Shown here: in pieces, positions 23,040-34,062 of the stretch
Layout: every line of letters begins with the position of its first letter
Numbering within the stretch: the stretch's first letter is position 1
Source: Erodium maritimum
Taxonomy: Eukaryota > Streptophyta > Magnoliopsida > Geraniales > Geraniaceae
Direction of reading: 5' to 3'
Assembly (NCBI GenBank): GCA_963921825.1
Contig: OY997589.1
Location: 21,659,735 to 21,723,734, forward strand
DNA length: 64,000 nt
Program-made: the position numbers and the translations under genes
Notes under the pieces: generated by a model
The model's input: only the letters and a program-made list of their open reading frames with translations
What the model was told of the DNA's origin: nothing
Databases searched by the model: none

Positions 23040-23790
23040 ATTTATTCTACTTTGATTCCATACCAACAACTATTAGAAGATTTGACAATTGTCATCAACA
23101 TAATAAGCAGTCAAAACCATATAATTTATATTTTGATTGGAAGTTCATGTGTCCGTATTCAAGTATACCCTAGTTTTAGCCTTTTTTAAATAAGCATGCA
23201 ACTTTGACTTTTCATATTCCTACATTCTAAACATACATGTAGCAACAATATTCTTATATTGGGCAACAAATAACGGTTGATTAACTTGCACAACCTTCTA
23301 GACCCTTCACCCTCAACAAGTGCAAAAGACATCTCATCAAGCAAAATCTATTTAGTGAAAACAATTTTGAATGTCTTGACCAAATCGCCAAGTGGTTAAG
23401 CTTGATGGTTTGTCTTTTTCGGTAAGAGATTAATTAAGTTATCGATATACCTTCGGTATTTTTTATGGGTTTTGGGACAAAGTAAAACACGTTTTTTTCA
23501 TATTACCACTCAACGATTTTGAACACATCTTACACTTCGCCTTCTCTTAACCATCTTTCATTACCAATATAAAAAAAACCAATAATTAGATGATTTTTTT
23601 TTCGTAGTTTTAGCTTTAGGAATAAGCATACATTGGGGAGATGCATCTACATCTCCCCTACCTCCATCATATGATGCATTTGTAGTAGATATAGATGCGA
23701 TCAAATTTTCCATTCTCATAGATCCAGCTGTTCCACTATCAGCTTCTCGTTGCAAATTCAAAGCACAAATACTAACAGTGAAAATTATAA
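23040..23790 (-). pseudogene. hAT transposase relic, N-terminal region
   Basis: Minus-strand frames read NLIASISTTNASYDGG..., a BED-finger region that has lost most cysteines, DEMSFALVEGEGSRRLCKLI (compare the hAT consensus VEG.GFR.F) and, at about 23090-23155, NTDT*TSNQNINYMVLTAYYVDD. The last matches the hAT motif TDTWTS.QNINYMVLTAH with the tryptophan codon turned into TGA. Many stops are present. It lies on the same strand as, and 5' of, the dimerisation-domain fragment at 19197-19882. Confidence 0.7.
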
Positions 23791-23881
23791 CTTTTCCTTA
23801 CAAATTCAAAGCACTATCAACTTCTCCTTACAGATTATTAATTTTTTACAAAAAAATATTCAAAATAATAAATAATAACTT

Positions 23882-25259
23882 GGGTTATTATCATCCGAGT
23901 ACCCTAAAAATACTTTATGACAAATAAGTATCCAAACGAAACATTGTGTTTTAACTTAGTACCCGCCGTTAGTTTTCCATCCATTTTGGATGGAAAATAA
24001 TCATGTGTCTGACACATGACCCTTTCTGTTAATAAAATACCAAAACCACCCCTTGAACAATATAAACCCTACCCCTTTTACTCAACTTACTTACTCAACT
24101 TACTCAACCTGTTACTTCTTCCAAACACAGCAGACCCCTTGCTCTTACTTCTTCGTTCTTCCTCACAAACACAGCACCACCCGTGGAAATCACCTCCGGT
24201 CACCTCCCTCACGAACCACGTCCATGGTGATGGTGGCTCCAGCGAGCTCTTCAAATCCCCTTTTCATCTCTCTCCAGCAAGTCACGGGTTCATCGTTTCA
24301 CGGGGGAAAAATTCCAGATCTGCAACCTGGTTCATCGTTTCACGGGGGAAAATTCCAGATCTACAGAGCAAAATCAGGACAAGTATGGTTGCTGCAATTT
24401 ATTGAACTTGGTTCATCGTTTTTAATTCATACAGAGCAAAATCATCAAGCTCTAGAGCCTGGTCTTCTTCGTAGTAATCGATCTCTTCTTTGATCTCAAC
24501 ATAACCCTTTCCTTCCTCTACTGGGTCTTCTTCTCCAGGGAGATCATTATAGAAATTTTGCACGTTTTGTGGTTAATTTTGTTGTCTGAGAAAGTGTAAC
24601 ATTACTTAAGAATCATGACAAGTATGGTTGTTGCAAATGATGTTCTTCGCCTTTTGAATCTGAAGTTGAAAATCATCATAGTAATAGGGTTAATGTCATT
24701 CCATTAATAAGTAATTTTAAGAAAAAGAAATGTCAAAATTAAACAATAGAGAAAGATTAAAATAAAGAATATTGATATTAAATAAAGTATTTAAATCTGA
24801 TATAAAATTAAATTATGATTATTTTAAATAAAAGATTGATTTTTTAAATTATGATATTAAATAAAGTATTTAAATTTTTATAAAATAAATAAACTGATAT
24901 TAAGAAAATAAATAAATGAAAATAATTTTAAAATTCAATGGCATGGGTTTGAAAATTTGACTGTTAGTGAGAGGTATTTTGGACTTTTTAAGTAACTGAT
25001 TAAAAATTAACCGATTAATGTTACTAACGGCCATTAATATTTTTAAAAAAGATTAATCGGTTACCAAAATACTGATTAAAAAGTAACCGATTAATGTTAC
25101 TAACGGCCATTAATATTTTTTAAAAATTTGACTGTTAGGATTAAAAACGGATGGAAAATAGACAGAAACTAACGGCGGGTACTAATTTGAAACACAATGT
25201 TTCGTTTGGGTACTTATTTGTCACAGAGTATTTTTAGGGTACTCGGATGATAATAACGC
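23882..25259. mobile_element. Non-autonomous MULE-like element with 9-bp target duplication
   Basis: The left end gggttattatcatccgagta pairs with the complement of the right end ...ctcggatgataataacgc, and the inverted repeat continues for about 110 bp with few mismatches (23882-23995 and 25145-25259). It is flanked by an exact 9-bp direct repeat, TAATAACTT, at 23873-23881 and 25260-25268, the usual Mutator target size. The interior has no transposase. It holds a C-rich stretch (24020-24530) that may be captured host sequence, with a 40-bp tandem duplication (ggttcatcgtttcacggggg twice, near 24288 and 24330), and AT-rich direct repeats at about 25008-25130. Confidence 0.85.
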
Positions 25260-25268
25260 TAATAACTT

Positions 25269-25460
25269 TAAAAAGAATTAGTGAAAATAAACCATGATTA
25301 TTAATTAGTTAAAATATAAAAGATATTATTAAGATTTAATTAAACATTAATTAATTTATACTCTTAAGTCAAAGTTCAACTAAAATAACAAAAGGATAGC
25401 AAGGTCATTTAACATTAATCGGTTACTTTTTAATCCCAAATCGAAAAAAGATTCGTGGAC
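25269..25460. other. AT-rich spacer
   Basis: I recognise nothing here. A ttaatcggttacttttt motif near 25417 resembles direct repeats inside the adjacent MULE-like element (25010-25100). Confidence 0.4.
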
Positions 25461-27130
25461 CGAACAAATGGGCACCAAAAGTTCAGTAAAAAATGTTCCA
25501 GTAGGGTTCTCTCTCTATTTCAACTCTCCTCCTCAGCGCGTCGTCACCGCCACGGATCTCCGCTTGCAAGCTTCCCCTACGACGACCTCTGTGTCCACTA
25601 ATGGATTAAACAACTCTAACACCCCTTGTGAAGCCTCTTTCACTCAAGATTCCTGCACCCACATCGAGTCCCAAGTCAAAAACTGATGTGCTCGAGACAT
25701 ACCCACGCTCTTTCCCATCGCATCCCGATATTCCCCCAACACCCACGCGGGAGTTCATAAAATCGGAGCGCATAAGGAGGACTAAGCATATCACCATCTC
25801 TCCTCCGTACCTCTCTCTCAGCCTTCACCCGTGATGGCCCTAGAGGACTCTACCCTCTTCCCATTTCCAGATCCATAACAAGGCCGAAGCCCGAAGAGCC
25901 TCCTCGGAATTACCCAACACACCCTATCAGGAGAGAAGGAAGGTAACTCGCTATCTCCTCTGGCCGTCTCTATCAAGCAAGGAATAACCTCTCACCCCAC
26001 CAATTTTCCGGGTTGGGGAGGCCTGCTTCAACTGCCAAGAACACGTGGTTGGCTCATATAGGAGTGCGAAAGAGATCTTTTTCCCGACCGGACCAACGCT
26101 TTTGGACCCCTGTCCAACCCGAAGGCCCCAACCCCTTCTCGGTTCCGGCAACCCATGTCCCGATCTTCCTTCGGGAAAACAGACCAACCACCAAGGCGAG
26201 ATTGTCCTGCTCCAGGCAGTGTCTCGCAAGCCAGCAAAAATGCCCATCCCAAGAGGTCATGTATGGTGTGCCCGGTATACTAACACATCGTCGCAACTGG
26301 TGCAAGACCTGGTTCCGGAGTGAGGAAGGGAAACCAGGTCAAAGGAAACTCTCCCAGATGCATGGGTAGACAAGTAGCACATCCCGCAAGCACTCTAGTG
26401 CCATCACACTTTCCCTCCTCCAGAATAGAGTAATCTGGCCATCCGGGCCTCACCCCCGATCCAGGATCTGTTACTTAAGACACCACCACCAAAGGGGGCG
26501 GACCATATTATGGACGATCAGCCCATCCGAACTCCTGAGGAGGGTTGAGCCCCGAGACTTGAAGAGATAAAGGCGACACAAGACCTCTTTCTTAACTCGG
26601 GAATATTGTTGGTCGCTACAAGATCCTTGGAATCTTCCAAGGCTCCCCCTTGGAGCTCAAGGATGGACCTTCTGGGACAAGGAAGCACAATCTCGGGGAC
26701 CCCAAGTATGATCAAGACAAGACCCACTCAGCGGTCTCATCAAAGCTCATGAGGGTCCTCTCCAACAAGGGGGTGTGTCCGGGGAAACACACCTCGCCCT
26801 GCCACGTTCGGGTCACAACCGAACCCTACTTCCCCCACTCCATGGGTTACTCCTTGGATATCTGTTGCCCTATCATGCGCCACGGATCCATAGTCCCAGA
26901 CATCTTTAGGTCGAGACAAATAGTGTTTACGGCCGACATCCTACCGTCTACCCAACCCCTCGAGGCATTGTCCTCCCCTTTAATCATCATGGTATAACCG
27001 AGCATTTTGTAATATAGTTAATTGTCGATGCCTACAGACTAGACCTTTGCCTTACTCTTTCATTTTTCAATTCCTTTATCTATATGCTTACGTTCCCATA
27101 TCAATAAAATCTCGTTATTGTGCTAAAAAG
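25461..27130 (+). repeat. Dispersed repeat family X, copy C
   Basis: A leader-like start (gggttctctctctatttcaa near 25504) is followed by GC-rich broken frames. The shared block at about 26765-26880 (ggtgtgtccggggaaacaca...ttactccttggatatctgtt) aligns with copy B at 10530-10630 and copy A at 5430-5530. The tail (about 27045-27130) contains caataaaatctcg before an A-rich end. No recognised domain and no convincing intact ORF; several open frames of 70-118 codons overlap on both strands, as expected of GC-rich non-coding DNA. Confidence 0.45.
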
Positions 27131-27339
27131 ATACCAAAAGATATTTACCCATTTATTTTTTGTTTTATTTAGTAATTAATACAAAGGTTTGGGGTCAATG
27201 TTAAGATTATAGGATTGAGGAATGGTTAGAACATATATAACCATGAGATGCTTGGAGAGATGTTGAACCCGAAACTTATAATTAAATATTATATCTTCGA
27301 AGCTTCGATCCTAGAGGCTTCGATGTTGAATTGTGATAT

Positions 27340-27545
27340 TCTGCAGTGGTGCGAAGCATATAGAGATGTCTGTAAAGATGGTCAGATTTAAAATATTACA
27401 CATTAAAAATGACACATTTTAATTAATTAAACATTAAGTATTACACATGAAGGATTAAACATTAATTAAGACAAGGACCAACATAAATTTGAAAATTTTC
27501 AGTCCAAAATCTTGTTGAGTACATACTAAACAACGAAAAAAAATA
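27340..27545. repeat. Direct repeat, left copy (partner 28995-29187)
   Basis: It starts cgaagcatatagagatgtct and ends ...aataaacctt. The right copy has the same order with a few substitutions and a short deletion near 27430-27445. In the right copy this sequence directly follows the stop of a minus-strand Harbinger ORF1, so it is probably that gene's 3' flank. Confidence 0.8.
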
Positions 27546-27570
27546 AACCTTCATTAACTTGACGTCCTGT

Positions 27571-28994
27571 GGTTTTAGCACAGAAAAGGACATGGAAAGC
27601 GTACCGGTCGTCAAGTAGTATTTCAGGATTTTTAGTTCCGAGTGATCGAACCCAAAGGAGCACGAGTCAAGCACGTTCTATCTCAAAGTCGTAGTCAAGC
27701 TATTTCGATACTATAATGGTTTTTGGTTTTAAAACATGAAAAGTAAACAGTAAGCGAAATGACAGTGAACGAGTACTCACAAAGCTTAGAAGAGTTTTAA
27801 TTCAAAGAAAAAGCAATCTAAGGTTGTGGGTTCATAGAGACCATTTCCAATGCGTTTAACTGCCGATAACATTGTGAAGTTGTCTGATTTTAAGGGCAAC
27901 GAATCATCTCTCAAACTAGTCCTAACTCCTCACGTTGTTTCGGACCCTAATGGAATCTAACCACCCAGCTCTCACGAATCAAGATGTAGGGAGACCCAAA
28001 GCATTACGTTCTTTGATAATTTCTAACTTTCGGTATGAATCCTATGGTTATTGCAATCGTGTTAACCTAGCTATCACTAGTCTAGATTTAAACCCAATTT
28101 GTATAAGATTTCTGACCTAATTGCAACCCACCTCTCACGAGTGTTAGATTGCAATTCCCACATTCTATCAGGCCTACCCGGGAGATAGAGCATTGAGCTT
28201 AAATCGAATACAAACCATAAATCAAATCATCCAACACAATAATCATTCACATTCAACACATTGGAAAATAAATCTCTACTCCCCCATAACCCTAGATTAT
28301 GGGGTTTTAGTTACTCATGAAAAAGGAAGAAGAAGATGTCATTGATGAACAAAAACAAAGCTTCATAAATGGAGGAGAGTAGAGAAATACAATATTCAAG
28401 TGTGATTACAATGATGTTCTTACAAGTAGAAATCCTCTCCCTAGCTTTCTCTCAACTCTCCTCTCTTCTTAGCTTTCAAAAATACAAGTTAAATCTATTC
28501 TAAGGCTGAATTTTGGGTTAAATAGGGTAAAAATCGAATCTGAAACGGATTAGGGAAGCCAGTCTGCGCGCGCTCATGGCTCCTTGATGGAACAGAGATT
28601 TTTTGACCATTTTCGATCTCCGTCACGGCTCCATAGTGGGACCCGTCACGGACAAATATCACGGCTCCGTGGTGGAGCAGAGAGTTTTGGATGGTCTTGG
28701 GCCCTTGACGAAAGTTGTAGATCTCTGAATTCCCTTCGATTTGACATAAAATTTGAGGCAATCGGAGTCCGTATGAAGAAGTTATACCATTCGCAAGATC
28801 ATCCAACTTCCAAAACTCCTAAAACCGGGTTTTTCTCTATTTTAGCCCTTTTTTCATTCAAATCACCTACAAAACATATTGAGAGACACAATACGAGTAA
28901 TGAGAGAAAAGTGGTCCAAATTATACAATCCCGGGACTAAAATGCTTAAGAATGTGGGCTAAAAACATCTAGAATCGATACAATTTATATCCAC
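27571..28994. mobile_element. Possible solo LTR or short LTR-type element
   Basis: This insertion-like segment lies between two near-identical direct repeats. It starts tgtggttttagcacagaaaa and ends atacaatttatatccacatca, so it has TG...CA termini with a short inverted tgtgg/ccaca. It contains no coding region. The sequence after the start (gcgtaccggtcgtcaagtag...gatcgaacccaaaggagcac) is LTR-like to my eye. No 5-bp target duplication is visible, and the flanking repeats are far too long to be one, so the class is tentative. Confidence 0.4.
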
Positions 28995-29187
28995 ATCACG
29001 AAGCATATAGAGATGTCTGTAAAGATGCTCAGATTTAAAATATTACACATTAAAAATGACACATTTTAATTAATTACACATGAAGGATTAAACATTAATT
29101 AAGACAAGGACCAACATAAATTTGAAAATTGTCAGTCCAAAATCTTGTTGAGTACATACTAACCAACGAAAATAAACAAACCTTACT
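28995..29187. repeat. Direct repeat, right copy (partner 27340-27545)
   Basis: Near-identical to the left copy from cgaagcatatagagatgtct to the final aacctt. It directly abuts the CA end of the LTR-like segment on one side and the Harbinger ORF1 relic on the other. Confidence 0.8.
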
Positions 29188-30233
29188 TCGAATTGGCCTC
29201 GTCAAGCAGACTCTTGAGGTATTTGAGTCGCTCCTGCCACCTATCAAACTACACTGGATTCATGGAGGAAATGTCCTTCTCCTCCATGTCCCACAGTTTC
29301 ACGGCCATGAGGTAGCGCTACTAAACACCCAATAGATCTTTTTTGGCCTGTAAGAACTCTATCGTCTGTAGGATTTTTGGGTTTTCTTTAGGACCCGACC
29401 TCTTTTCTTTATTTGGTCGCCTTCTGACCTAGAGGACAGACTTGCAGGTGTAGTGGTGGTGGTAATGATGGCGATAACTCTACGGGGCTAGGAAACGGTC
29501 GAGAATCAGGGATCGATTGAGGTTGTGAATCATGACCGAACTCTTGTTTAGAATCAGTAGTTGGGGACAAACTATAGGTACTTGCTTTGTTTAATCTTGT
29601 TCCCCCCCCACCAACGACTTCTTCTGCTTGAAGTTTGGGCTCATGACGTAGTGCCTTCCACCCATAAAAGTAAGCGAAAACAGTTAGTTCAATGTGTTCC
29701 CGTGCATCGTGGGTGTATGCATGCATGACCATTTCCGTATGCATATATCGTTATATCCGCTGATGTATGTACGTTTGACTTCGTCCGTACAACCTTCAAA
29801 TATTTTCACCCAAGGGAATACTTTTTTCTAGTGATTCTTCATATGTGGACCCTCCCGAGCTTTGAAGGTGGACCCATTACTATACTCATCCGCGATTGTG
29901 CTTCGTTAAGTATATCCCGACTTGTCGGTTTCTTTGAACGTGTCTTCGGACGCGAGCAACCAACATGATATTAATCAGAGATCTTCTGCCAGCATTCATG
30001 GTTGGACTTTCTTCTTCACCGCCCGTGGTATGAGTTCTCTCGAGGACTGGCCGGACCTCGCTGTTAAGATGTTTGGAGGTTGCGAAGCAGGTAGAAAGCC
30101 ATAATAATTGGGCGGAGCAATGTACGTACTTGGATAGTAAATATGTTTATCCAGGAACATTCGCTGAAACTATCCTATTGGTGCACCGAAAAAGTTTGAG
30201 GCTGACTTGTGTCGTTCATAATCGTTCGACATT
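29187..30233 (-). pseudogene. Broken Harbinger ORF1 (SANT/Myb-like, NAM-associated type)
   Basis: From a minus-strand ATG near 30233 (MSNDYERHKSASNFFGAPIG then a stop), broken frames give ...LISCWLLASEDTFKETDKSGYT, TIADEYSNGSTFKAREGPHMKNH, KIFEGCTDEVKRTYISGYND, DAREHIELTVFAYFYGWKALRHEPKLQAEEVVGG and, near the end, LMAVKLWDMEEKDISSMNPV*FDRWQERLKYLKSLLDEANS. The SANT-like trihelix pattern, the WKALRHEPK..AE block and the C-terminal coiled segment are typical of plant Harbinger ORF1 proteins. These are often annotated as 'glutathione S-transferase T3-like' or NAM-associated, and in the superfamily they help the transposase bind DNA. Multiple stops and frameshifts. Confidence 0.7.
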
Positions 30234-30618
30234 TATTTCCTATAAGAAATTTGCAGTAAATTTGAGAAAGAACTTATTGTAATTTGATGCAAAAATGAAG
30301 AGGGTGTCATGTGTTATATAACGGATATTTATTTATTTTTTATTTATTAAATTTTAAGATTTAAAATAATACAAATGTAACATAACCATTGGGAATTTCT
30401 AATGGTAACTTTTTTTTAATTGTTGGCCACGTGGCGGCCAAGGATTGGGCCACTATTAACGGGTCCAGGTTTGGCACCTGACCGCACGTCAAGTGTCGGC
30501 TTTGTGCATGGGGCGCGCGGCTCCTCGCTCTCCGTTCGGTTGCAACGACTTGATGCCTCAAGCTTGCGCTCTGGCTGTGGATCAGGGATCTCGATTTTTG
30601 CCAACGTTGTGGGGGACC
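29187..30618 (-). mobile_element. PIF/Harbinger-type element, ORF1 part, minus strand (far end not found)
   Basis: One terminus is visible: on the minus strand ggtcccccacaacgttggc begins at 30618, next to a TTA at 30619-30621. This is the usual Harbinger end, and it resembles gagcacccacaacgttgg of the neighbouring element at 30759. A TATA-like tatataac lies near 30310 (minus strand), upstream of the ORF1 start. The opposite terminus and any transposase gene were not found; the direct repeats and LTR-like insertion at 27340-29187 may have disrupted it. Confidence 0.55.
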
Positions 30619-30621
30619 TTA

Positions 30622-30755
30622 GAACTCTAGAATCTTTAGAATTAATCGAAGATATAATTGTCATTTTGTTAAAAAAGTCTAATAGATTTGGATGGAGAAC
30701 AAAAAATTATACATTTTTTTAAACAAATAGTGTCGCCTACCACTAGTATGAATAT
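30622..30755. other. Spacer between two Harbinger elements
   Basis: Short AT-rich spacer, about 135 bp, separating the ends at 30618 and 30759. Nothing else is seen. Confidence 0.5.
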
Positions 30756-30758
30756 TAA

Positions 30759-32589
30759 GAGCACCCACAACGTTGGTGGGGAAGCCGATGGGGAGGCGTT
30801 GGCGGGGAGCAAACACTGGCGGGGAGCCAACGATTCGACGCTGGCGGTGAGGGCCGAAACTGACCTCACCACCAGCCCTCAGCATCGGCGCCAACAGATA
30901 GAAAATCTAGTTGGCCAATTGTGTGACCTTGAAAAAAAAGTGTTTAAAATTTGAAAAAATAAATTTTCTTATCTTCAAATTATGTATAAATAGGGACAAT
31001 TGCACCAAAAAAAAACACACCTTCATTTTTCTCCTCCTACATTTGAATTCTTTGTGTCTATTTTTATCCACCAAAATGGAGATGGTTTCGAGCAAATATT
31101 GGAGGGAGCACTCCAAGATTACATGTCCATCGAGGTCGTTCAGGGTTTGTTAGACGACGCAATGGCTGCAGTACAACCACAGAAGAGAAGCTACATTGCA
31201 CGAGACCGGAAAGAAGCGAACGAACGTTTAATACGCGATTACTTTGGCACGAACCCTGTGTACAAGGAGGTGCATTTCCGTCGTCGTTTCAGAATGCCAA
31301 AGTATGTGTTCCTCCGCATTCTCCGTGCATTGGAGGATAATGATGCGTACTTCAGTCAACGGCTTGACGTTGTGGGTACGGTTTTGTTATCTCCGTATCA
31401 AAAATGTACTGCAACTATTAGGCAATTGTGTTATAGAATCGCAGCCGATGGACTGGACGAGTACCTGAAAATAGGCGAAACCATGGCTTTGGAGCGTGTG
31501 ATTTTTTTTGCAGGGGAGTAGTTAATATCTTCGGTCCGACGTACCAACGTAAGCCAACACATGCTGATATGAACTACATTTTAGCGGTGAATGCAGTGCG
31601 TGGATTTACGAGAATGCTTGGCATTCTTGACTGCATGTACTGGGAGTGGAAGAATTTCCCGACGTCTTTGAGGTGCTCACATTCAAGGAAGGACCACAGA
31701 AAACAGACCAACCGTGGTCCTCGAGGTGGTAGCCACGCGTGAGTTATGGATTTGATACTCGTTCTTCGGCATGACGGGATCCAACAATGACTTAACTGTG
31801 CTCAACTATTCCAGACTGTTCGTGGACATTATCAATGGTTGGCAACCATGGGTCTAATATACGGTAAATGGTTGCTGATGGTATTTACCCTTCATGGCCA
31901 GGTTTTTTGAAAACAATCCCATTGGCTCAGCGACCAAAATAGAAGAAGTTTGCAGAAGTCCAAGAAGCTTGCAGGAAGGATGTTGAACGAGCATTTGGGG
32001 TCCTCTAATCTCGGTTTCACATTATCACTCGACCGAGTCGAATGTGGATGCCCTAGTCCCTCGGCTTAGTCATGAACGCATGTGTTATCATGCACAATAT
32101 GATAGTCAGGGCAGAACGTCATACATACGATGGCTTCATTGAACCAACAGATGAAGGTGCGCCAAGCGAACCAACATTTGCGCGAGGAAGCTTCGTCCCG
32201 TCCCAGGTCATAGTTGGAAACACCTAGATGATGCAGGATGAATGTGCTCATTATCGATTGAAGGACGACCTCGTCAAAAATATTTGGAATAAATTTGGCG
32301 ACGCTTAATTGTATTTTCATGCTAGTTAGTTTGAGTTCAATGTTAGCATTTCAATTATTTTCGTTCAAAATATCATTATCATTCGGCTTTTAATCAATCT
32401 AAGCTATTTTATCAAATAAATTTGGAAAATGTATTTTTTCTATTTGAATAGGAAGCACGTACATGCAGCCACTACATAATGTTGGCAGTTAGTGCTGACT
32501 GTTGGTTGATAATTTGTTGAAATATTAATTTTTTAATCCAGCAGTCAACATGAACAGACAACACCAACATGCTAGCATTATGAATGCTC
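30759..32589 (+). mobile_element. PIF/Harbinger DNA transposon, degenerate, transposase-bearing
   Basis: The left end gagcacccacaacgttggtg pairs imperfectly with the complement of the right end (...acaccaacatgctagcattatgaatgctc, ending 32589). The flanks are TAA (30756-30758) and TAG (32590-32592), a decayed 3-bp duplication. It contains a broken transposase gene from about 31077 to 32308 and no ORF1. The left subterminal region is G-rich (ggggaagccgatggggaggc). Confidence 0.7.
31077..32308 (+). pseudogene. Broken HARBI1-like DDE transposase/nuclease
   Basis: The ATG at 31077 opens a frame reading EMVSSKYWREH..., while the frame that matches the family runs from about 31030 to 31521. It contains VQPQKRSYIARDRKEANERLIRDYFGTNPVYKEVHFRRRFRMPKYVFLRILRALEDNDAYFSQRLDVVG and YQKCTATIRQLCYRIAADGLDEYLKIGET. 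Later frames give LGILDCMYWEWKNFPTSLR, a GSNND..VLNYS block and CRKDVERAFGVL. The three catalytic acidic residues are still visible in DCM, NND and VERAF, but frameshifts and stops separate them. Better preserved at the N-terminus than the copy at 20574. Confidence 0.8.
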
Positions 32590-32643
32590 TAGGGTATCTA
32601 TATATGTAAACCACATATATGTTTGAGGATATCATCATTATAT

Positions 32644-32660
32644 CCCCCCCCCCCCCCCCC
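32644..32660 (+). repeat. Homopolymer tract of 17 C
   Basis: An uninterrupted C run lies between the Harbinger element and the hairpin MULE-like element. It could be real or of uncertain length from assembly. Confidence 0.9.
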
Positions 32661-32688
32661 AATGTAGAGAAAACGATAATTAAAAATA

Positions 32689-34053
32689 GGGAAAATTTCA
32701 TTTTACCACCCTGTCAAACATTTAACTTCAGTTTGATACTCTGGCATAAATTTTTATCAGTTTCATACCCTAACCAAACTTTTAATTTCACTTTCATACC
32801 CAGCCGGGTAAAATGTCCAAAATACCCCTAACTATTACTCAAATTTTCATCTCATGCCATTGCCTCAGAATTTGAAAAGAAGTGAAATGACAATAATACC
32901 CTTCATTGTTTAGGGTGTTAAACTGAAAATTTCAATAATTTTAAAACAAAATCATTTTTTTATAAATTCAATTTTAAAATACATAAAAAAAGTTTTTTTA
33001 TATAAAAATATATTTTTTTTATTAAAAACAGTTTTTTTATATAAAAAATCATTTTTATTATAATAAAAAAAGACGCGACTGCGTCTTCTCCGGCGTGGTC
33101 TTCGGCCACCCAGCTCCACCGGCGTCGTCCCCGACCCCTCCCACTTCGCCGGCGTCGTCCCCGGCGTGGTTCAGATCTGGTTCCCGATTTTATTCGCGGG
33201 GCCGAAATGGAAGGTTGAAGGTCACTTCCAACAATGGTTGAAGCTGCTCCCTCGACACTGCTTTGGACCTTCCGGTGGAACCTTCAACCTTCCATTGTTG
33301 GAGGAGCTGCGGAAGCAACAATTTACAGAAGCCTAGACCGCCATGGAAGCTTGTTTCACTAAAACCACAGAGCTCGTTCCTTCGATTAAGCCGAGGTTCT
33401 TCTCCTCCGCCAAGACTTCGTCAGTTCACCTCCGCCAAGACCCCCCTATGGTCGGAGGAGCAGCTTCAACCATCGTTGGAGGTGACCTTCAACCTTCCAT
33501 TTTGGCCCGGCGAACAAAATCGGGAACCAGATCTGAACCACGCCGGGGACGACGGGGACGACGCCGGCGAAGTGGGAGGGGTCGGGGACGACGCCGGCGG
33601 GGCTGGGTGGCCGGAGACCACGCCGGAGAAGACGCAGTCGCGTCTGTTTTTTTTTTTAAATAAAAATGATTTTTTATATAAAAAACTGTTTTTAATAAAA
33701 AAATATTTTTATAAAAAAAACTTTTTTTATGTATTTTTAAAATTAAAATCTGATTTTTTGAAATTAAAAATTGAATTTATAAAAAAATGATTTTGTTTTA
33801 AAATTATTGAAATTTTCAGTTTAACACCCTAAACAATGAAGGGTATTATTGTCATTTCACTTCTTTTCAAATTCTGAGGCAATGGCATGAGATGAAAATT
33901 TGAGTAATAGTTAGGGGTATTTTGGACATTTTACCCGGCTGGGTATGAAAGTGAAATTAAAAGTTTGGTTAGGGTATGAAACTGATAAAAATTTATGCCA
34001 GAGTATCAAACTGAAGTTAAATGTTTGACAGGGTGGTAAAATGAAATTTTCCC
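32689..34053. mobile_element. Hairpin MULE-like element: long near-identical inverted repeats, 9-bp target duplication
   Basis: The left arm (32689-33250) and right arm (33457-34053) are inverted copies around a loop of about 206 bp. The outer 330 or so bases, beginning gggaaaatttcattttacca, look identical on both sides by eye. An exact 9-bp duplication, TTAAAAATA, flanks it at 32680-32688 and 34054-34062. The inner arms and loop are GC-rich (ccggcgtcgtccccg..., ccttcaaccttccattttgg) and may be captured host sequence; a third copy of ttcaaccttccattgttgga lies in the loop. There is no transposase, so this is non-autonomous. Arm identity implies recent insertion or arm homogenisation. Confidence 0.88.
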
Positions 34054-34062
34054 TTAAAAATA

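Noticed and set aside
33263..33790. Open frame of 175 codons in the hairpin element
   Set aside because: It crosses from loop into arm, is mirrored by the opposite arm, and ends in low-complexity Lys/Phe. No domain; it is more likely captured non-coding or partial host sequence.
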